DNA of 64,000 bases. Origin: Cecembia rubra (GTDB lineage Bacteria; Bacteroidota; Bacteroidia; Cytophagales; Cyclobacteriaceae). The notes beneath the pieces are model-generated. The model searched no databases. It saw nothing but the letters and a program-made list of their open reading frames with translations, and was not told where the DNA came from. A program made the translations under genes and the position numbers. Shown in pieces: positions 15,361 to 24,885 of this stretch. The stretch covers positions 558,001-622,000 of the forward strand of contig NZ_PYGF01000001.1 in assembly GCF_003014575.1 (NCBI RefSeq), given 5' to 3'. Positions within the stretch are counted from its first letter, which is position 1. The number at the start of each line of letters is the position of its first letter.

Positions 15361-18174
15361 TCAATGTAAATCGGCAACACAACGAAATCCGACAGTTTCA
15401 TTTCTTTCAAATCCGGGAGACACCCTCAAAAGCATTTGCCTATAATGCGTTTCTCTTGGCCCTCCTTGGACGTACCACCAACTTGATGAGGGTCTAAAAT
15501 AGCTGCCTCCTTTTAACAAAAGAATTTGGTTGGTACCATTGTCGTAAAGATCTGCAGTCAATTGCCAAACAGAACCTGTGAGATCTTCCAATCCCCAAGG
15601 ATTTTGACCTTTAGGATAGCTGCCAACAGGCTCTAATTCCCCGTTTCCAAGATTGCAATATTCAGGATCAAGACCTTCCAAGTGCTCCACCGTAAGTGTA
15701 TTGGTCACATATTCCAGCCTTTTCTTAACTTTCTGGACCGGATCCCAAGGCCAATCTCTTCCATCCCCTGCAGAAGCAGCATATTGCCATTCAGCTTCGG
15801 TAGGCAATCTTTTCCCTGCCCATGCAGCATACGCCTTTGCATCTTCCCAACTCACATTTACCACAGGAAAATTTTCTTTACCAATAGGAATTATTCCCTT
15901 TTCCCAATGGGCAAGAAAACGATGCTCATCAGCTGGTTGATACCCAGTAGCCTCCAGGAATGCTTTGAACTGCTGGTTAGTCACAGGATGCTTGTCCATC
16001 AAAAATGCTTGCATTTTCAACTCCTTAGGAAAACCTTGTACAGGGTAAGGAATAAATTGATCTCCTTGGGAGACTTTCATTACGAAAGTTCCACCTGGAA
16101 TTTTGACCATTTCTTTTGGAATTTGATGCTTTGATATGGTTTTTTCAATTGTAGAAATCAAGCGTGGAATTCCAAACTCCATTTCTACTACTTTTACATC
16201 CAGCAATTCTTCATTTTCAAAAAGTTGGATCACCAATTTTCCTTCATAACCAGAAAATTCTTTTTTTATATCCAACTGTTGATTCCCACTAGGCAAACTG
16301 ACATAAGCCTTCCCATATTCGGGTAAACCAGCCCAAACCCTGACTTCAGATCCTGAGTTTGATCTAATGTTTAGCTTATTTTGATCTAATTCAACAATCA
16401 GTATTTCAGGAATATATAGAATAGAACCCACTGCACCTTCATTATTGGTACCCAACCATTTTTTATTGAATGATTCCAAATTTACCGGAACAAAAAACCT
16501 GCCTTCAAGCTCCTCAATAAGGATTTCCTCATGATTCCAAATGTCAACATAATGCCAACCTGGATATGGTCTTTCGACTTCAAAAAGCCTGTCTTGAAAT
16601 CCTTCTGGTTTTAGGCTAAAAATAGAATAGAGAATTTTGTCATGCTTTACCCATCGATTGACATAAATGCCATCTTCTAAAGTAGGATACAGAGGAGTAA
16701 AATCATAAGATATGAAACTACTATGATTTTCCCGCAAAATCCTTAAGGTCCGGCCAAAAAATCTGTAATCTTCTTCAACCCACTCAGGCCATCCTGGACG
16801 GAAAACATTCAATTCAGTCCCATATCCATTAAAAAAAGACAGGGCGTATTCCCTTCTGATCCTGTCAAATGCAAGTTCCGCCACCCTGAATATTGCAAAA
16901 TCAGGTTTAATGAATTTATTTAGGTTTAACAAAGGTGGATAATATAAAGCATTATGGACCCTACCAGTTACAATGCCTGGCATATCTTTGGGAACTGCCA
17001 TACCTTCACTATACATCACCACTCCGGTGCTTACCGCATCCGCTGCTTCTTGCAATTCTTTACTTGAACTTCCCTTTGTATCCAATACTACACCATTGGC
17101 ACGGCTGGATCGGAGCAAATCAGCCATTCCATCCAAATGGCCCTCCAATCTTGTACTTTCATCCCATGGATTATAGGCGATAAAAAATTTTGTACCAAGT
17201 TTATTGAGACTGTCTGATACTGCAGCCAACTGGGCCAAGCCTCCAGGTAAATCCCGGTATAAATCCCATTGATTTCTTTGATCCAACCCTAACATTGGCC
17301 AAGTTGGCCATATACCAATCACATCATTTCCTCCAAAAAGATCCTTATTTTTATGCTCGAACTGGAATAAGCTAAAATCCTGTTTTTCAGTATTATAAAA
17401 TTTATTATCCCAAGCCATTAATAAATGCATCGCATACGATTTCCTTATCCAATGCAGATCCTCCCTTTGATAGATATTATTATCAAAAGTTTTTAAGTCA
17501 TATAGATATTTTTCCTGAAAAATTTTCTTGAGTCCGTCCTGCCATTCCGTACCTTGGAAAGCATCAATATAAATTCTATAAGTTACCGAACTATTCGGTG
17601 GAAGCAGTGTTTCGAACCTTCTCCTTAAAGCACTTTCCCAATATTTTCTTCTGGCCAAAGCAGCAAAGCCTCCTTGGCTAAGCTGTATACTTCCATAACC
17701 TAACTCCCAGGCATTATCTGGCAGAATAACATTGACAGGTTCAAGGCCTGGTCTGAAAAGCTGGGATCTGGAAAGTGGATGCTTACCTTTTCCTGTAATG
17801 TAAAAATGATCAGGTCCTTCTCCAAATGGTACAAGGTTTTCTAGGGTCAAAGTATCTTTTGAATGGTTTTCAAATCTCAAAATAGCAGTCAAATGCTCTG
17901 GCCCTTGAACCATACTGTCCAAGATGATTTCAAAATTCCCCTTGTATAAATTTTTATTGTCTTTTGGTATAAACTCATTGGAAAACAAAGTTTTACCATC
18001 TAGAACAATTGAAAACAGCGGTTTAGGCTCTTCCAATTGAACATTGTTCAATTTATAAACTACTAAATCATTGCTTATCAACCATCCATTGTCCTGGGCT
18101 ACCAAGTGTAAGGAAATAAAGCTGCAGCAGGAAGCAAAAAGAAGGAAAGATGAGAAGAGTCTAAATTTGGTCAT
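15361..18174 (-). CDS. Secreted fusion: glycosidase-like TIM barrel plus C-terminal FGE/SUMF1-like domain
   Basis: This 937-aa protein begins with a Sec signal (MTKFRLFSSFLLFASCC to about SLHLVAQ). I use the ATG ending at 18174 rather than the TTG five codons earlier. The first 270 residues look like a beta-sandwich. Residues of about 280-560 look like a TIM barrel of the alpha-galactosidase-like type, with IGIWPTWPMLGLD, NGVVLDTKGSS (candidate catalytic Asp) and VVMYSEGMA (candidate Glu). A beta-rich domain follows. The last 249 residues are a formylglycine-generating-enzyme fold (MVKIPGGTFVM, NVSWEDAKAYAAWAGKRLPTEAEW, GGSYFRPSSSWW, GFRCVADLH). The two catalytic cysteines of true FGE after GGSY are absent, so this domain probably binds a ligand rather than making formylglycine. 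The glycosidase-like gene at 18367 is upstream on the same strand. Confidence 0.8.
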   Translation of the reverse strand: MTKFRLFSSFLLFASCCSFISLHLVAQDNGWLISNDLVVYKLNNVQLEEPKPLFSIVLDGKTLFSNEFIPKDNKNLYKGNFEIILDSMVQGPEHLTAILRFENHSKDTLTLENLVPFGEGPDHFYITGKGKHPLSRSQLFRPGLEPVNVILPDNAWELGYGSIQLSQGGFAALARRKYWESALRRRFETLLPPNSSVTYRIYIDAFQGTEWQDGLKKIFQEKYLYDLKTFDNNIYQREDLHWIRKSYAMHLLMAWDNKFYNTEKQDFSLFQFEHKNKDLFGGNDVIGIWPTWPMLGLDQRNQWDLYRDLPGGLAQLAAVSDSLNKLGTKFFIAYNPWDESTRLEGHLDGMADLLRSSRANGVVLDTKGSSSKELQEAADAVSTGVVMYSEGMAVPKDMPGIVTGRVHNALYYPPLLNLNKFIKPDFAIFRVAELAFDRIRREYALSFFNGYGTELNVFRPGWPEWVEEDYRFFGRTLRILRENHSSFISYDFTPLYPTLEDGIYVNRWVKHDKILYSIFSLKPEGFQDRLFEVERPYPGWHYVDIWNHEEILIEELEGRFFVPVNLESFNKKWLGTNNEGAVGSILYIPEILIVELDQNKLNIRSNSGSEVRVWAGLPEYGKAYVSLPSGNQQLDIKKEFSGYEGKLVIQLFENEELLDVKVVEMEFGIPRLISTIEKTISKHQIPKEMVKIPGGTFVMKVSQGDQFIPYPVQGFPKELKMQAFLMDKHPVTNQQFKAFLEATGYQPADEHRFLAHWEKGIIPIGKENFPVVNVSWEDAKAYAAWAGKRLPTEAEWQYAASAGDGRDWPWDPVQKVKKRLEYVTNTLTVEHLEGLDPEYCNLGNGELEPVGSYPKGQNPWGLEDLTGSVWQLTADLYDNGTNQILLLKGGSYFRPSSSWWYVQGGPRETHYRQMLLRVSPGFERNETVGFRCVADLH

Positions 18175-18366
18175 TTGCTCGTTTTTCAATTCTTATTCGG
18201 ATATTAATTATCAGACAGTTCTTATTAATTAAAGTTGATAAACAGCTTAAAAGAGAAAGAATTATCTGTCTCTATTGAAAGACCAAGTATCATTTGATTG
18301 GCCATATTTTATCATTTGCTAGCTTAGTCCAAAATTTCCATCTCAAACCAGAGCCCAGTGAATGTT

Positions 18367-21048
18367 TCATTTCTTATTTTTATCCATTAGCATTCTATTG
18401 ATTATTCCTGCCCATATATAGGTTTTGTGGTAACCAGCCCAATCTTCATCAGGACTATAAAATTCCCATAGATTATGGTTTCTTTTTAACTGTGAGATCA
18501 TAATAGATGCTATTTTTTCAGTGAGCTCTTCAGCTTCCTGATGGTATCCGTAATCCTTTAGACCGCGAAAAATAAGGTAATTCCATTCTACCCAAACTGG
18601 GCCATTCCAGTATCCTTTATCGTTGTAATAGGAATCTTTAGCTGAAAGAGATGGTATTCCATTTTTTCTCCAAAATTGGTCTGGGTCGGTTAATTTCTGA
18701 ACCAACCGCATTGCTTTTTCTTGGTCAGCTACACCTGCCCAAAGTGGTAAAAAACCAATGATTTCATCCCTTTTGAGATCATTATCCTTGTTGAAAGTAA
18801 AGGAATTGTCAGATTTGTTTACGTTATAATAAAAACCGTTCTTTTCATCCCAAAATACCTGATTGATAAGGGCCGTTCTTTTTTCATAGTCTTCTCGCCA
18901 CTGTGATGCCTCTTTATACAATCCTAACACAGATGCCATTTTCTCCAATGCCTTGGCTTCCATAACCATCATACAATTAAGGTCTATTGACTCAAAATTG
19001 GAAGGCCACCCCACTTCGTCCCAAACAGCAACTGAAGCATCCCTGACAGACTCCAATATGGCATGTCCTCCCCATTCCAATAACCCATCACCATCTGAAT
19101 CCCTCTCACTGATGTAGAAATTGTAGAATTTCTTGCTGGAAGCATACATCTCTTTCAAAAACTCCTTATCCTGAGTAATGCTGAAAATTTCCCAGTTCAA
19201 CCAAGAGTACCATGGGGCAGATGATGTCAATTGTCCATTATACTCAATAATTTCATCCAAATAAGATCCTGAACGGTAATTGATATACCCGTTTTCATAT
19301 TGTCTTTGGGAATATACCCTCTGTGAATTCATGGCAGATTCCGGATCCAAGTATGCATAGGCCAGCATGGTAATGCTTTCATGAAACACCTGACCGCCAT
19401 GACCCCATCCCCAAGTAGGCTCTCTTGAAAAAACATAATAATTATGCTGACTTCTTCCTTCAGGCGGATACATTACCTGTCGCATCATGTTCCAAGCACT
19501 TTTATACAACAAAAGCATTTCCTGGTCGGTATAGGGTATAGCAGGTACTTTTGAAAATAGATCTTGGTTGAACTTCCAAATAGGCTCAAAACCAAGGGTT
19601 AAGTATCTTGAAATATTGTCAAATTCATTATTTGACTCACGTTCAACGCTATTGATCATCCTCCCTACCCTAATTATCTTTGATGACTTTGAACTTAATT
19701 CAAATGGTATTACAGCTGCAATTACCTTATGGTGCTCTTGCTTATTTAACATGTTATTAGTCTTAAGCCATGTAGTAAAATCTGAAGATTGAAAATTGAA
19801 AACTTCTTCAGAATGTATGCCAACAAAATCACCTACTGGCAAGATTACATAGCCATTATAACCTCTCTTGGGTTTAGATTCATCAAAATATTCAGTATTT
19901 TGAACTTCGGTCAAAAACTCATAATTCCCATTTCCTGGGTATGTTCTTTTATAAATTTTATAGGCTTTGGCTCTGGCCAATTTCTCCCAGCTAATATGAA
20001 TACCGGTAGAACTAAGTGTGCTTTTTATTCCCCTTACATATTCAAAAGATATATCCTCTTTTGCTATAAAATCTATTCGCTGATTGGGTTGGGGTGAAAA
20101 TTCTTTTAAACTATCCCCTACTTGCCGTTTTAGATTAAAATAAGTAAACGACAGGTCTTTAATTACAAAATCTTTAGGAAAATTACCCAATTCCAATCTA
20201 AATAAACCTGCATGGTCTATACTTGGAAGCGGATTACTCCAGATAGGAGAATTCTCCGTCAGTATAAATCTGTCATCATTGGAAGATTGTACCAATAACC
20301 GGCAATCTACACCACTTTCCAACAATCTTTCTCCATTTTTATATGCCCTTCCATAAACCTGATGTTGACTATTTCGGCTTAAGTCAAATTCAAATGCCGG
20401 CCGGAAAGCTTCCCCCGAAACAGATGAGAATGTCCCCCATTTTTCTATTTTTTCAGAAAAAAACCAGGTATTCTGAAGACTGTCTCTGTAAGGGATTTTT
20501 TGGTTTAATGACCATGAGTCTGGATACTTCTCATGAAAAAATGCTATCTCCTGTTCTCCTGGTTGGCTTACCTCCCTAAAAGCTCTGTATGAATTAGAAA
20601 CAAAAGGTATAATTTCCATATTTACAGCCTTTTTCCCATGATTGATGAATTCAAATTCCTGGATAGCAATCCTTGAAGAATAAATCAAGAATGTGCCTTT
20701 TACCTCCATTCCTTCTTTGGGAAAGCAGGAAAATGAAACGATATCTGGAAAACTTTCATGTATTTGAGGTGCTTGGAAATATTCATTTATATTTTGGACC
20801 AATTGACCGTCAATTCTAAAAACTAATCCCAAAGAACCACCTTTCTGGGAGTAAAAAGTGAGCGGCTTGTCAGGATTATCATATTGGAATTCATACCCTT
20901 GATCGATCAAAAATTCAGACCTTTCCATAGCAGCGGCATAGGTGGTGTAAATAGCAGCTTTACTCCCCCAGGAATTTTCTACTTCAGGGTCTTTAGTTTC
21001 ACAACTGGCAAGGATTAGGATAAAAATCCAGAATAAGACCAATTTCAT
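18367..21048 (-). CDS. Lipoprotein glycoside hydrolase, (alpha/alpha)6-barrel type (GH63/MGH1-like)
   Basis: The 893-aa product has a lipoprotein signal with lipobox LASC, making Cys16 the lipidated residue. The N-terminal half is beta-rich and includes a fibronectin-like stretch near residues 340-400 (GIHISWEKLARAKAYKIYKRT). The C-terminal half is an (alpha/alpha)6 barrel with RDSDGDGLLEWGGHA, DEVGWPSNFESIDLNCMMVMEAKAL and SYYNDKGYWNGPVWVEWNYLIFRGL. The last is close to the GH63 segment containing catalytic residues. Such enzymes act on alpha-linked glucose or mannose oligosaccharides. The exact substrate is unknown. It probably lies on the periplasmic or outer surface. It precedes the FGE-like fusion by 192 bases on the same strand, suggesting joint action on one glycan. 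Confidence 0.83.
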   Translation of the reverse strand: MKLVLFWIFILILASCETKDPEVENSWGSKAAIYTTYAAAMERSEFLIDQGYEFQYDNPDKPLTFYSQKGGSLGLVFRIDGQLVQNINEYFQAPQIHESFPDIVSFSCFPKEGMEVKGTFLIYSSRIAIQEFEFINHGKKAVNMEIIPFVSNSYRAFREVSQPGEQEIAFFHEKYPDSWSLNQKIPYRDSLQNTWFFSEKIEKWGTFSSVSGEAFRPAFEFDLSRNSQHQVYGRAYKNGERLLESGVDCRLLVQSSNDDRFILTENSPIWSNPLPSIDHAGLFRLELGNFPKDFVIKDLSFTYFNLKRQVGDSLKEFSPQPNQRIDFIAKEDISFEYVRGIKSTLSSTGIHISWEKLARAKAYKIYKRTYPGNGNYEFLTEVQNTEYFDESKPKRGYNGYVILPVGDFVGIHSEEVFNFQSSDFTTWLKTNNMLNKQEHHKVIAAVIPFELSSKSSKIIRVGRMINSVERESNNEFDNISRYLTLGFEPIWKFNQDLFSKVPAIPYTDQEMLLLYKSAWNMMRQVMYPPEGRSQHNYYVFSREPTWGWGHGGQVFHESITMLAYAYLDPESAMNSQRVYSQRQYENGYINYRSGSYLDEIIEYNGQLTSSAPWYSWLNWEIFSITQDKEFLKEMYASSKKFYNFYISERDSDGDGLLEWGGHAILESVRDASVAVWDEVGWPSNFESIDLNCMMVMEAKALEKMASVLGLYKEASQWREDYEKRTALINQVFWDEKNGFYYNVNKSDNSFTFNKDNDLKRDEIIGFLPLWAGVADQEKAMRLVQKLTDPDQFWRKNGIPSLSAKDSYYNDKGYWNGPVWVEWNYLIFRGLKDYGYHQEAEELTEKIASIMISQLKRNHNLWEFYSPDEDWAGYHKTYIWAGIINRMLMDKNKK

Positions 21049-21168
21049 TTGTTTAGGAGTTTTAGTATTCTAAAAATTAAGGAAAAAGGACCTAAAAACC
21101 AATTGTGAAAAAAGCATGAAAAAGAATTCAGGAATTGATTAGTTTCGGGAGGTAAATAGCATTTCAAT

Positions 21169-21672
21169 ATGATCACAATTAAGGAAGCTTCTCTTTCAGA
21201 ATTGAAAAAAGTAAGGGATATCGCTTTAAAGACATGGCCCCTGACTTTTGCTAATATCCTTACTCCCGAACAAATCGATTACATGTTAAATTGGATGTAT
21301 CAATTGGATGCTCTCACACAACAGGTTATTAAAAAGAAACATATCTTTTTGCTTGCAGAAGAAGGTGACAGAAGTCTGGGTTTTTGCTCCTATGAATTAC
21401 ATGCAAAAAGCCCTTCAAAAACTAAAATCCACAAGATTTATATCCTCCCTGAAGCTCAGGGAAAAGGTGTTGGGAAAAAGCTTATCCAGGAAGTAGCTCT
21501 AATTGCGAAAAAAAATGGAGATAACCATTTGTTCCTGAATGTAAATAAATACAATCAATCTGCTATTGACTTCTATTCAAAAATTGGTTTTTATGAAGAT
21601 TTCAAGGAAGTCATTGATATTGGTAATGGATTTGTCATGGATGATGTGGTGATGGAATTGAAAATTTCCTAA
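21169..21672 (+). CDS. GNAT-family N-acetyltransferase
   Basis: The 167-aa protein has the GNAT acetyl-CoA motif A (IYILPEAQGKGVGKKLIQEV, with QGKGVG as the Q/RxxGxG/A loop) at about residues 92-111. The usual motif B follows (LNVNKYNQSAIDFYSKIGFYEDFKEV). It is a cytoplasmic single-domain enzyme of normal length. The acceptor cannot be inferred; the closest general type is RimI-like or amine acetyltransferases. It stands alone between two minus-strand units, divergent from the glycosidase gene at 21048. A near-consensus TAGTTTCG octamer lies about 20 bases upstream. Confidence 0.92.
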   Translation: MITIKEASLSELKKVRDIALKTWPLTFANILTPEQIDYMLNWMYQLDALTQQVIKKKHIFLLAEEGDRSLGFCSYELHAKSPSKTKIHKIYILPEAQGKGVGKKLIQEVALIAKKNGDNHLFLNVNKYNQSAIDFYSKIGFYEDFKEVIDIGNGFVMDDVVMELKIS

Positions 21673-21742
21673 TTCCCTCAACAGGGATGCGGTAAATGTT
21701 CTATCCCCTTCAAATTTTGGATAAAATACAAATCATCGATAA

Positions 21743-21928
21743 GGCGCAATTACCAAATTATTAGGTACACTACCCAAGCCCAGAAATCCAAAAAAACTGG
21801 CTGGGCCAATTTATCAAAACTTGGAAATTCTTGGAATAAAAGAAACCAGTCCCATTGTCTACAACCATTACATCCTGATTGATTCTAAATCTTCAAAGCG
21901 CCTACTTCAAAGAGGTAAAGATCACTGA
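21743..21928 (+). other. Start-less open frame in the trmB downstream gap, possible gene remnant
   Basis: Sixty-one codons are open from the base after a TAA at 21740 to a TGA at 21926, with no ATG. The reading (GAITKLLGTLPKPRNP ... YNHYILIDSKSS) looks moderately protein-like. I recognise no family, and an open stretch of this size can arise by chance. The rest of the 274-bp gap holds nothing I can identify. Confidence 0.2.
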
Positions 21929-21946
21929 AGCTAAATCCCTTCATTT

Positions 21947-22627
21947 TTAATCCCCATCTTTACCGATCGCTTTAAACCGAAATTTCAGGTATTTGATTTT
22001 CTCCCCTTTTTCACTGAAGAGTTTTTCATATTTTGTTTTAATACCATGATGCTCATCTTTCCAGGAAGATGCATAAAAATCAAAGGTGTGAAAGATGATT
22101 TCGCAATCTTCCCTCTGCCTTACGATATCCAATGTATAATCAAATAGCCCTGTATTATCAGTTTTAAAATGAACAATCCCATCCCCCTTGATCAATGGCT
22201 TATACATATCCAAAAATCTGGGAGAGGTCAATCTTCTTTTCTCATCTCCATCTCTTGGGAATGGATCAGGAAAGGTGATCCATAATTCAGAAATTTCTCC
22301 CTTTTCAAAAAACTTATCCAAAACCTGTATTTGAGTCCTCAAAAAAGCCACATTATTCAAACCTTCCGCAATGGCTATGGTGCTTCCTTTCCAGATACGG
22401 GCTCCTTTGATATCTACTCCGATGAAGTTTTTTTCAGGATATGTGCCTGCCAGCCCAACCGTAAACTCTCCCCTTCCACAGGCCAATTCAACTACAATTG
22501 GATGATTATTTCCGAACTGAAAATTGTTCCATTGGCCTTTTATCTTCTCAAAAATCTCTTTTCCAGGCTGGACTACATTTCTGTTCTCTTCGTTCTCTTT
22601 GAACCTTTGCAGTTTCTTTCTGCTCAT
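21947..22627 (-). CDS. trmB: tRNA (guanine-N7-)-methyltransferase TrmB
   Basis: The 226-aa SAM-dependent enzyme methylates G46 in the tRNA variable loop. It shows the SAM-binding motif VELACGRGEFTVGLA, the IGVDIKGARIWKG segment and the family-defining TFPDPFPRDGDEKRRLTSPRFL (normally FPDPWPKxxHxKRRL; here Trp is Phe). HFKTDN is also conserved. Length is standard. It starts 2 bases after the folC stop, so it is the last gene of the long minus-strand run from holA. Confidence 0.95.
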   Translation of the reverse strand: MSRKKLQRFKENEENRNVVQPGKEIFEKIKGQWNNFQFGNNHPIVVELACGRGEFTVGLAGTYPEKNFIGVDIKGARIWKGSTIAIAEGLNNVAFLRTQIQVLDKFFEKGEISELWITFPDPFPRDGDEKRRLTSPRFLDMYKPLIKGDGIVHFKTDNTGLFDYTLDIVRQREDCEIIFHTFDFYASSWKDEHHGIKTKYEKLFSEKGEKIKYLKFRFKAIGKDGD

Positions 22628-22629
22628 GT

Positions 22630-23919
22630 TTATAAATCCTTGATTTCGGCGACCACAAAGGTACTACCTCCAATGAAAATTAAGTCCTCTTTACCTGCCT
22701 TTTTCTTTGCCCAGGAAATGGCTTCGTTCACATCATGAATAACAATGCCCTCCAACCCGACTTCCTTTGCCTTACTTGAAAGCTCTTGAGCTGGCATTGC
22801 TCTTGGAATATCGGCTTGACAAAAAACATATTGGGCAACTTTGGGAAGCAAATTCAGAATCTTGGAAACATCCTTATCATTGACCATACCAATAACCATA
22901 ATTAACTGATTATAAGAATATTCTCTTATTTGATTTAGAATATACTTTATACCATCTTCATTATGTCCTGTATCACAAATGATCCAAGGAGCATTGCCCA
23001 AAACCTGCCATCTTCCTTTTAGGCCTGTGTTTTTAATTACTTGGGCTAAGCCTTGGGATGTATGTTCATCTGTAATTTGATATCCTTTTCCTTTAAGAAT
23101 TTCTATTGCTTGAAGGATTCCAGGAAGATTATTTTTTTGATAATTACCTAAAAGTTCAAACTCAAGATTCCTCATTTGACCTTTATGCTCTACTTCATAA
23201 AGTCTTTTATTATCAACAGTTTGCCCTATGGGTCTGATTTTATAATCGTTTTCTGCAAAAAATATAGGGGCATGTTGGGCCTTCGCTATCTTCTCAAAAA
23301 TCTTTGTTGTCTCTATCTGTTTCGTACTGATCACTACAGGGGTATCTTTTTTGATGATTCCTGCTTTTTCACCTGCAATTTTTTCCAAAGTATCGCCTAG
23401 AAATTGCATATGATCAAATCCAATATTAGTGATCACAGACAGTTCTGGATTAATGACATTGGTACTGTCTAATCTACCACCCATCCCTACTTCAATGACT
23501 GCAATGTCAACCTCTTGTTTGGCAAAATACCAAAAAGCCATAGCTACTGTCATCTCAAAAAAGCTCGGCCTAAGCATTTCCAAAAAAGCTTTATTATTCA
23601 ATACAAAATCAATGACAACCTGCTCTGGAATTTCTGCTCCATTGATTTTGATGCGTTCGGTAAACGATTTGAGGTGAGGTGAAGTATATAAGCCTACCTT
23701 ATACCCTGCTTCCATCAAAACAGAACAAAGGGAATGGGAAGTACTGCCCTTGCCATTTGTCCCTGCTACATGTATACTTTTGAATTTTTTTTGAGGCTGC
23801 CCTAAGTGTTCACATAAAGCATGGGTGTTGGATAGGTCCTTTTTAAAGGCTGCAGCACCCACACGCTGGAACATGGGCAAAGCATTGAACAGAAAGTCCA
23901 ATGTTTCCTGATAAGTCAT
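22630..23919 (-). CDS. folC: Bifunctional dihydrofolate synthase/folylpolyglutamate synthase
   Basis: This 429-aa Mur-ligase-family protein adds glutamate to dihydropteroate and to folates. Visible motifs are the P-loop VAGTNGKGSTSHSL, EVGMGGRLDSTNVI, TNIGFDHMQFLG and the C-terminal ligase motif CDTGHNEDG, corresponding to the family D-x-AHN-x-G. Length is typical of FolC. The start ATG at 23919 follows the TonB-like gene's stop (23924) by 4 bases, so expression is tied to the envelope genes upstream. No other folate gene is nearby. Confidence 0.95.
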   Translation of the reverse strand: MTYQETLDFLFNALPMFQRVGAAAFKKDLSNTHALCEHLGQPQKKFKSIHVAGTNGKGSTSHSLCSVLMEAGYKVGLYTSPHLKSFTERIKINGAEIPEQVVIDFVLNNKAFLEMLRPSFFEMTVAMAFWYFAKQEVDIAVIEVGMGGRLDSTNVINPELSVITNIGFDHMQFLGDTLEKIAGEKAGIIKKDTPVVISTKQIETTKIFEKIAKAQHAPIFFAENDYKIRPIGQTVDNKRLYEVEHKGQMRNLEFELLGNYQKNNLPGILQAIEILKGKGYQITDEHTSQGLAQVIKNTGLKGRWQVLGNAPWIICDTGHNEDGIKYILNQIREYSYNQLIMVIGMVNDKDVSKILNLLPKVAQYVFCQADIPRAMPAQELSSKAKEVGLEGIVIHDVNEAISWAKKKAGKEDLIFIGGSTFVVAEIKDL

Positions 23920-23923
23920 GAAC

Positions 23924-24883
23924 TTAGTCTACCTTGATGATAAAAGTGATTTTTCCAGTTGAATAATCTGCCGTTGCAGCTCCTGCTTGTCTTCTGAAAT
24001 TGATCTGATTAACGACAGTCCTATAGTATGCAAGTACTTCGTTGGAGACATTGTACTCTAAAGGTACTGCCTGAACGATCCTGCCATTATCGTCTACAGT
24101 AATTCTAAAAACAATCCTTCCATTTCGGGTAGAAACATTATCTCTAATATTTGGCCTGGAAGCAAAATCCCAACCGGCCAATTCCAAATTGTAACCTGAA
24201 GCCGGACCCGGGGCTCCAGTTCCTGTACCTGATCCCATCAAAGCACGACCATCGACCGTACCTGTTGGCCTGCCCTCATCCCCTTTTTGAGTCGAGCTAC
24301 CTTGAGCTGAACCTTGTGCAGGTTGGGTTCCGGTACCTGTTGTTCCTCCTGCTCCAAAAATGGCCCTTTGATCAATTTTGGGTTTTTCTTCAGCTTTAGT
24401 AGTAGTTTTTTCTGCTTCTCCTGTTGCAGGTTGTGTCACTGTAGTGGTCTCCTTTTTCGTAGGAGTTGGCTCTTTTACTGCTGGCGTAGGATTTTCACTT
24501 GCCTTTAGCGTACTAGGTAGCTTAGACTGGGACTCATACGTGTTTTTAGAAGGAGTTGTCCTAGGCTTTGCCGCTTCAGTTTTTGGCTGAGTGACAGGCA
24601 CACTTGATTCGGTTGGTCTTGGCGCCTGATCTCCCGGGGCGGGGGCCTCCGTATTATTGGTTTGTACTTCGGAAGGCGGAGCAGTAGTTTGGTTATTGCC
24701 ACTGCCGACATCAGTGAAACCAAGATTTAGTTCCATGCCGTATTTAGGCAATGGAGGTATTTGTTCCCTCCATACTACGATAAAATATATAGCCAAAAGC
24801 ACCAATATATTTACTATAATGGTGATTATAAGCGCCTTTCTTTTATTTTCGCTTTCTTGGCTATCAATTTCCCAAATTTGCAT
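23924..24883 (-). CDS. TonB/TolA-like periplasm-spanning energy transducer
   Basis: The 319-aa protein has the TonB/TolA layout. A short cytoplasmic N-terminus is followed by one membrane helix at about residues 18-37 (ALIITIIVNILVLLAIYFIVV). A roughly 180-residue spacer rich in Pro, Thr, Lys, Glu and Gly comes next. The C-terminal domain (about 225-319) has NGRIVFRITVDDNGRIV and TGKITFIIKVD, resembling TonB_C. With the adjacent ExbD/TolR and ExbB/TolQ genes it should transmit proton-motive-force energy to an outer-membrane or peptidoglycan partner. Typical TonB YP motifs are not obvious, so TolA-like function is as likely. It starts 2 bases after the exbD stop. Confidence 0.82.
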   Translation of the reverse strand: MQIWEIDSQESENKRKALIITIIVNILVLLAIYFIVVWREQIPPLPKYGMELNLGFTDVGSGNNQTTAPPSEVQTNNTEAPAPGDQAPRPTESSVPVTQPKTEAAKPRTTPSKNTYESQSKLPSTLKASENPTPAVKEPTPTKKETTTVTQPATGEAEKTTTKAEEKPKIDQRAIFGAGGTTGTGTQPAQGSAQGSSTQKGDEGRPTGTVDGRALMGSGTGTGAPGPASGYNLELAGWDFASRPNIRDNVSTRNGRIVFRITVDDNGRIVQAVPLEYNVSNEVLAYYRTVVNQINFRRQAGAATADYSTGKITFIIKVD

Positions 24884-24885
24884 AA

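Noticed and set aside
24314-24590. Overlapping plus-strand frames opposite the TonB-like spacer
   Set aside because: The Pro/Thr/Lys-rich spacer generates long open antisense frames. There is no start context or recognisable domain.
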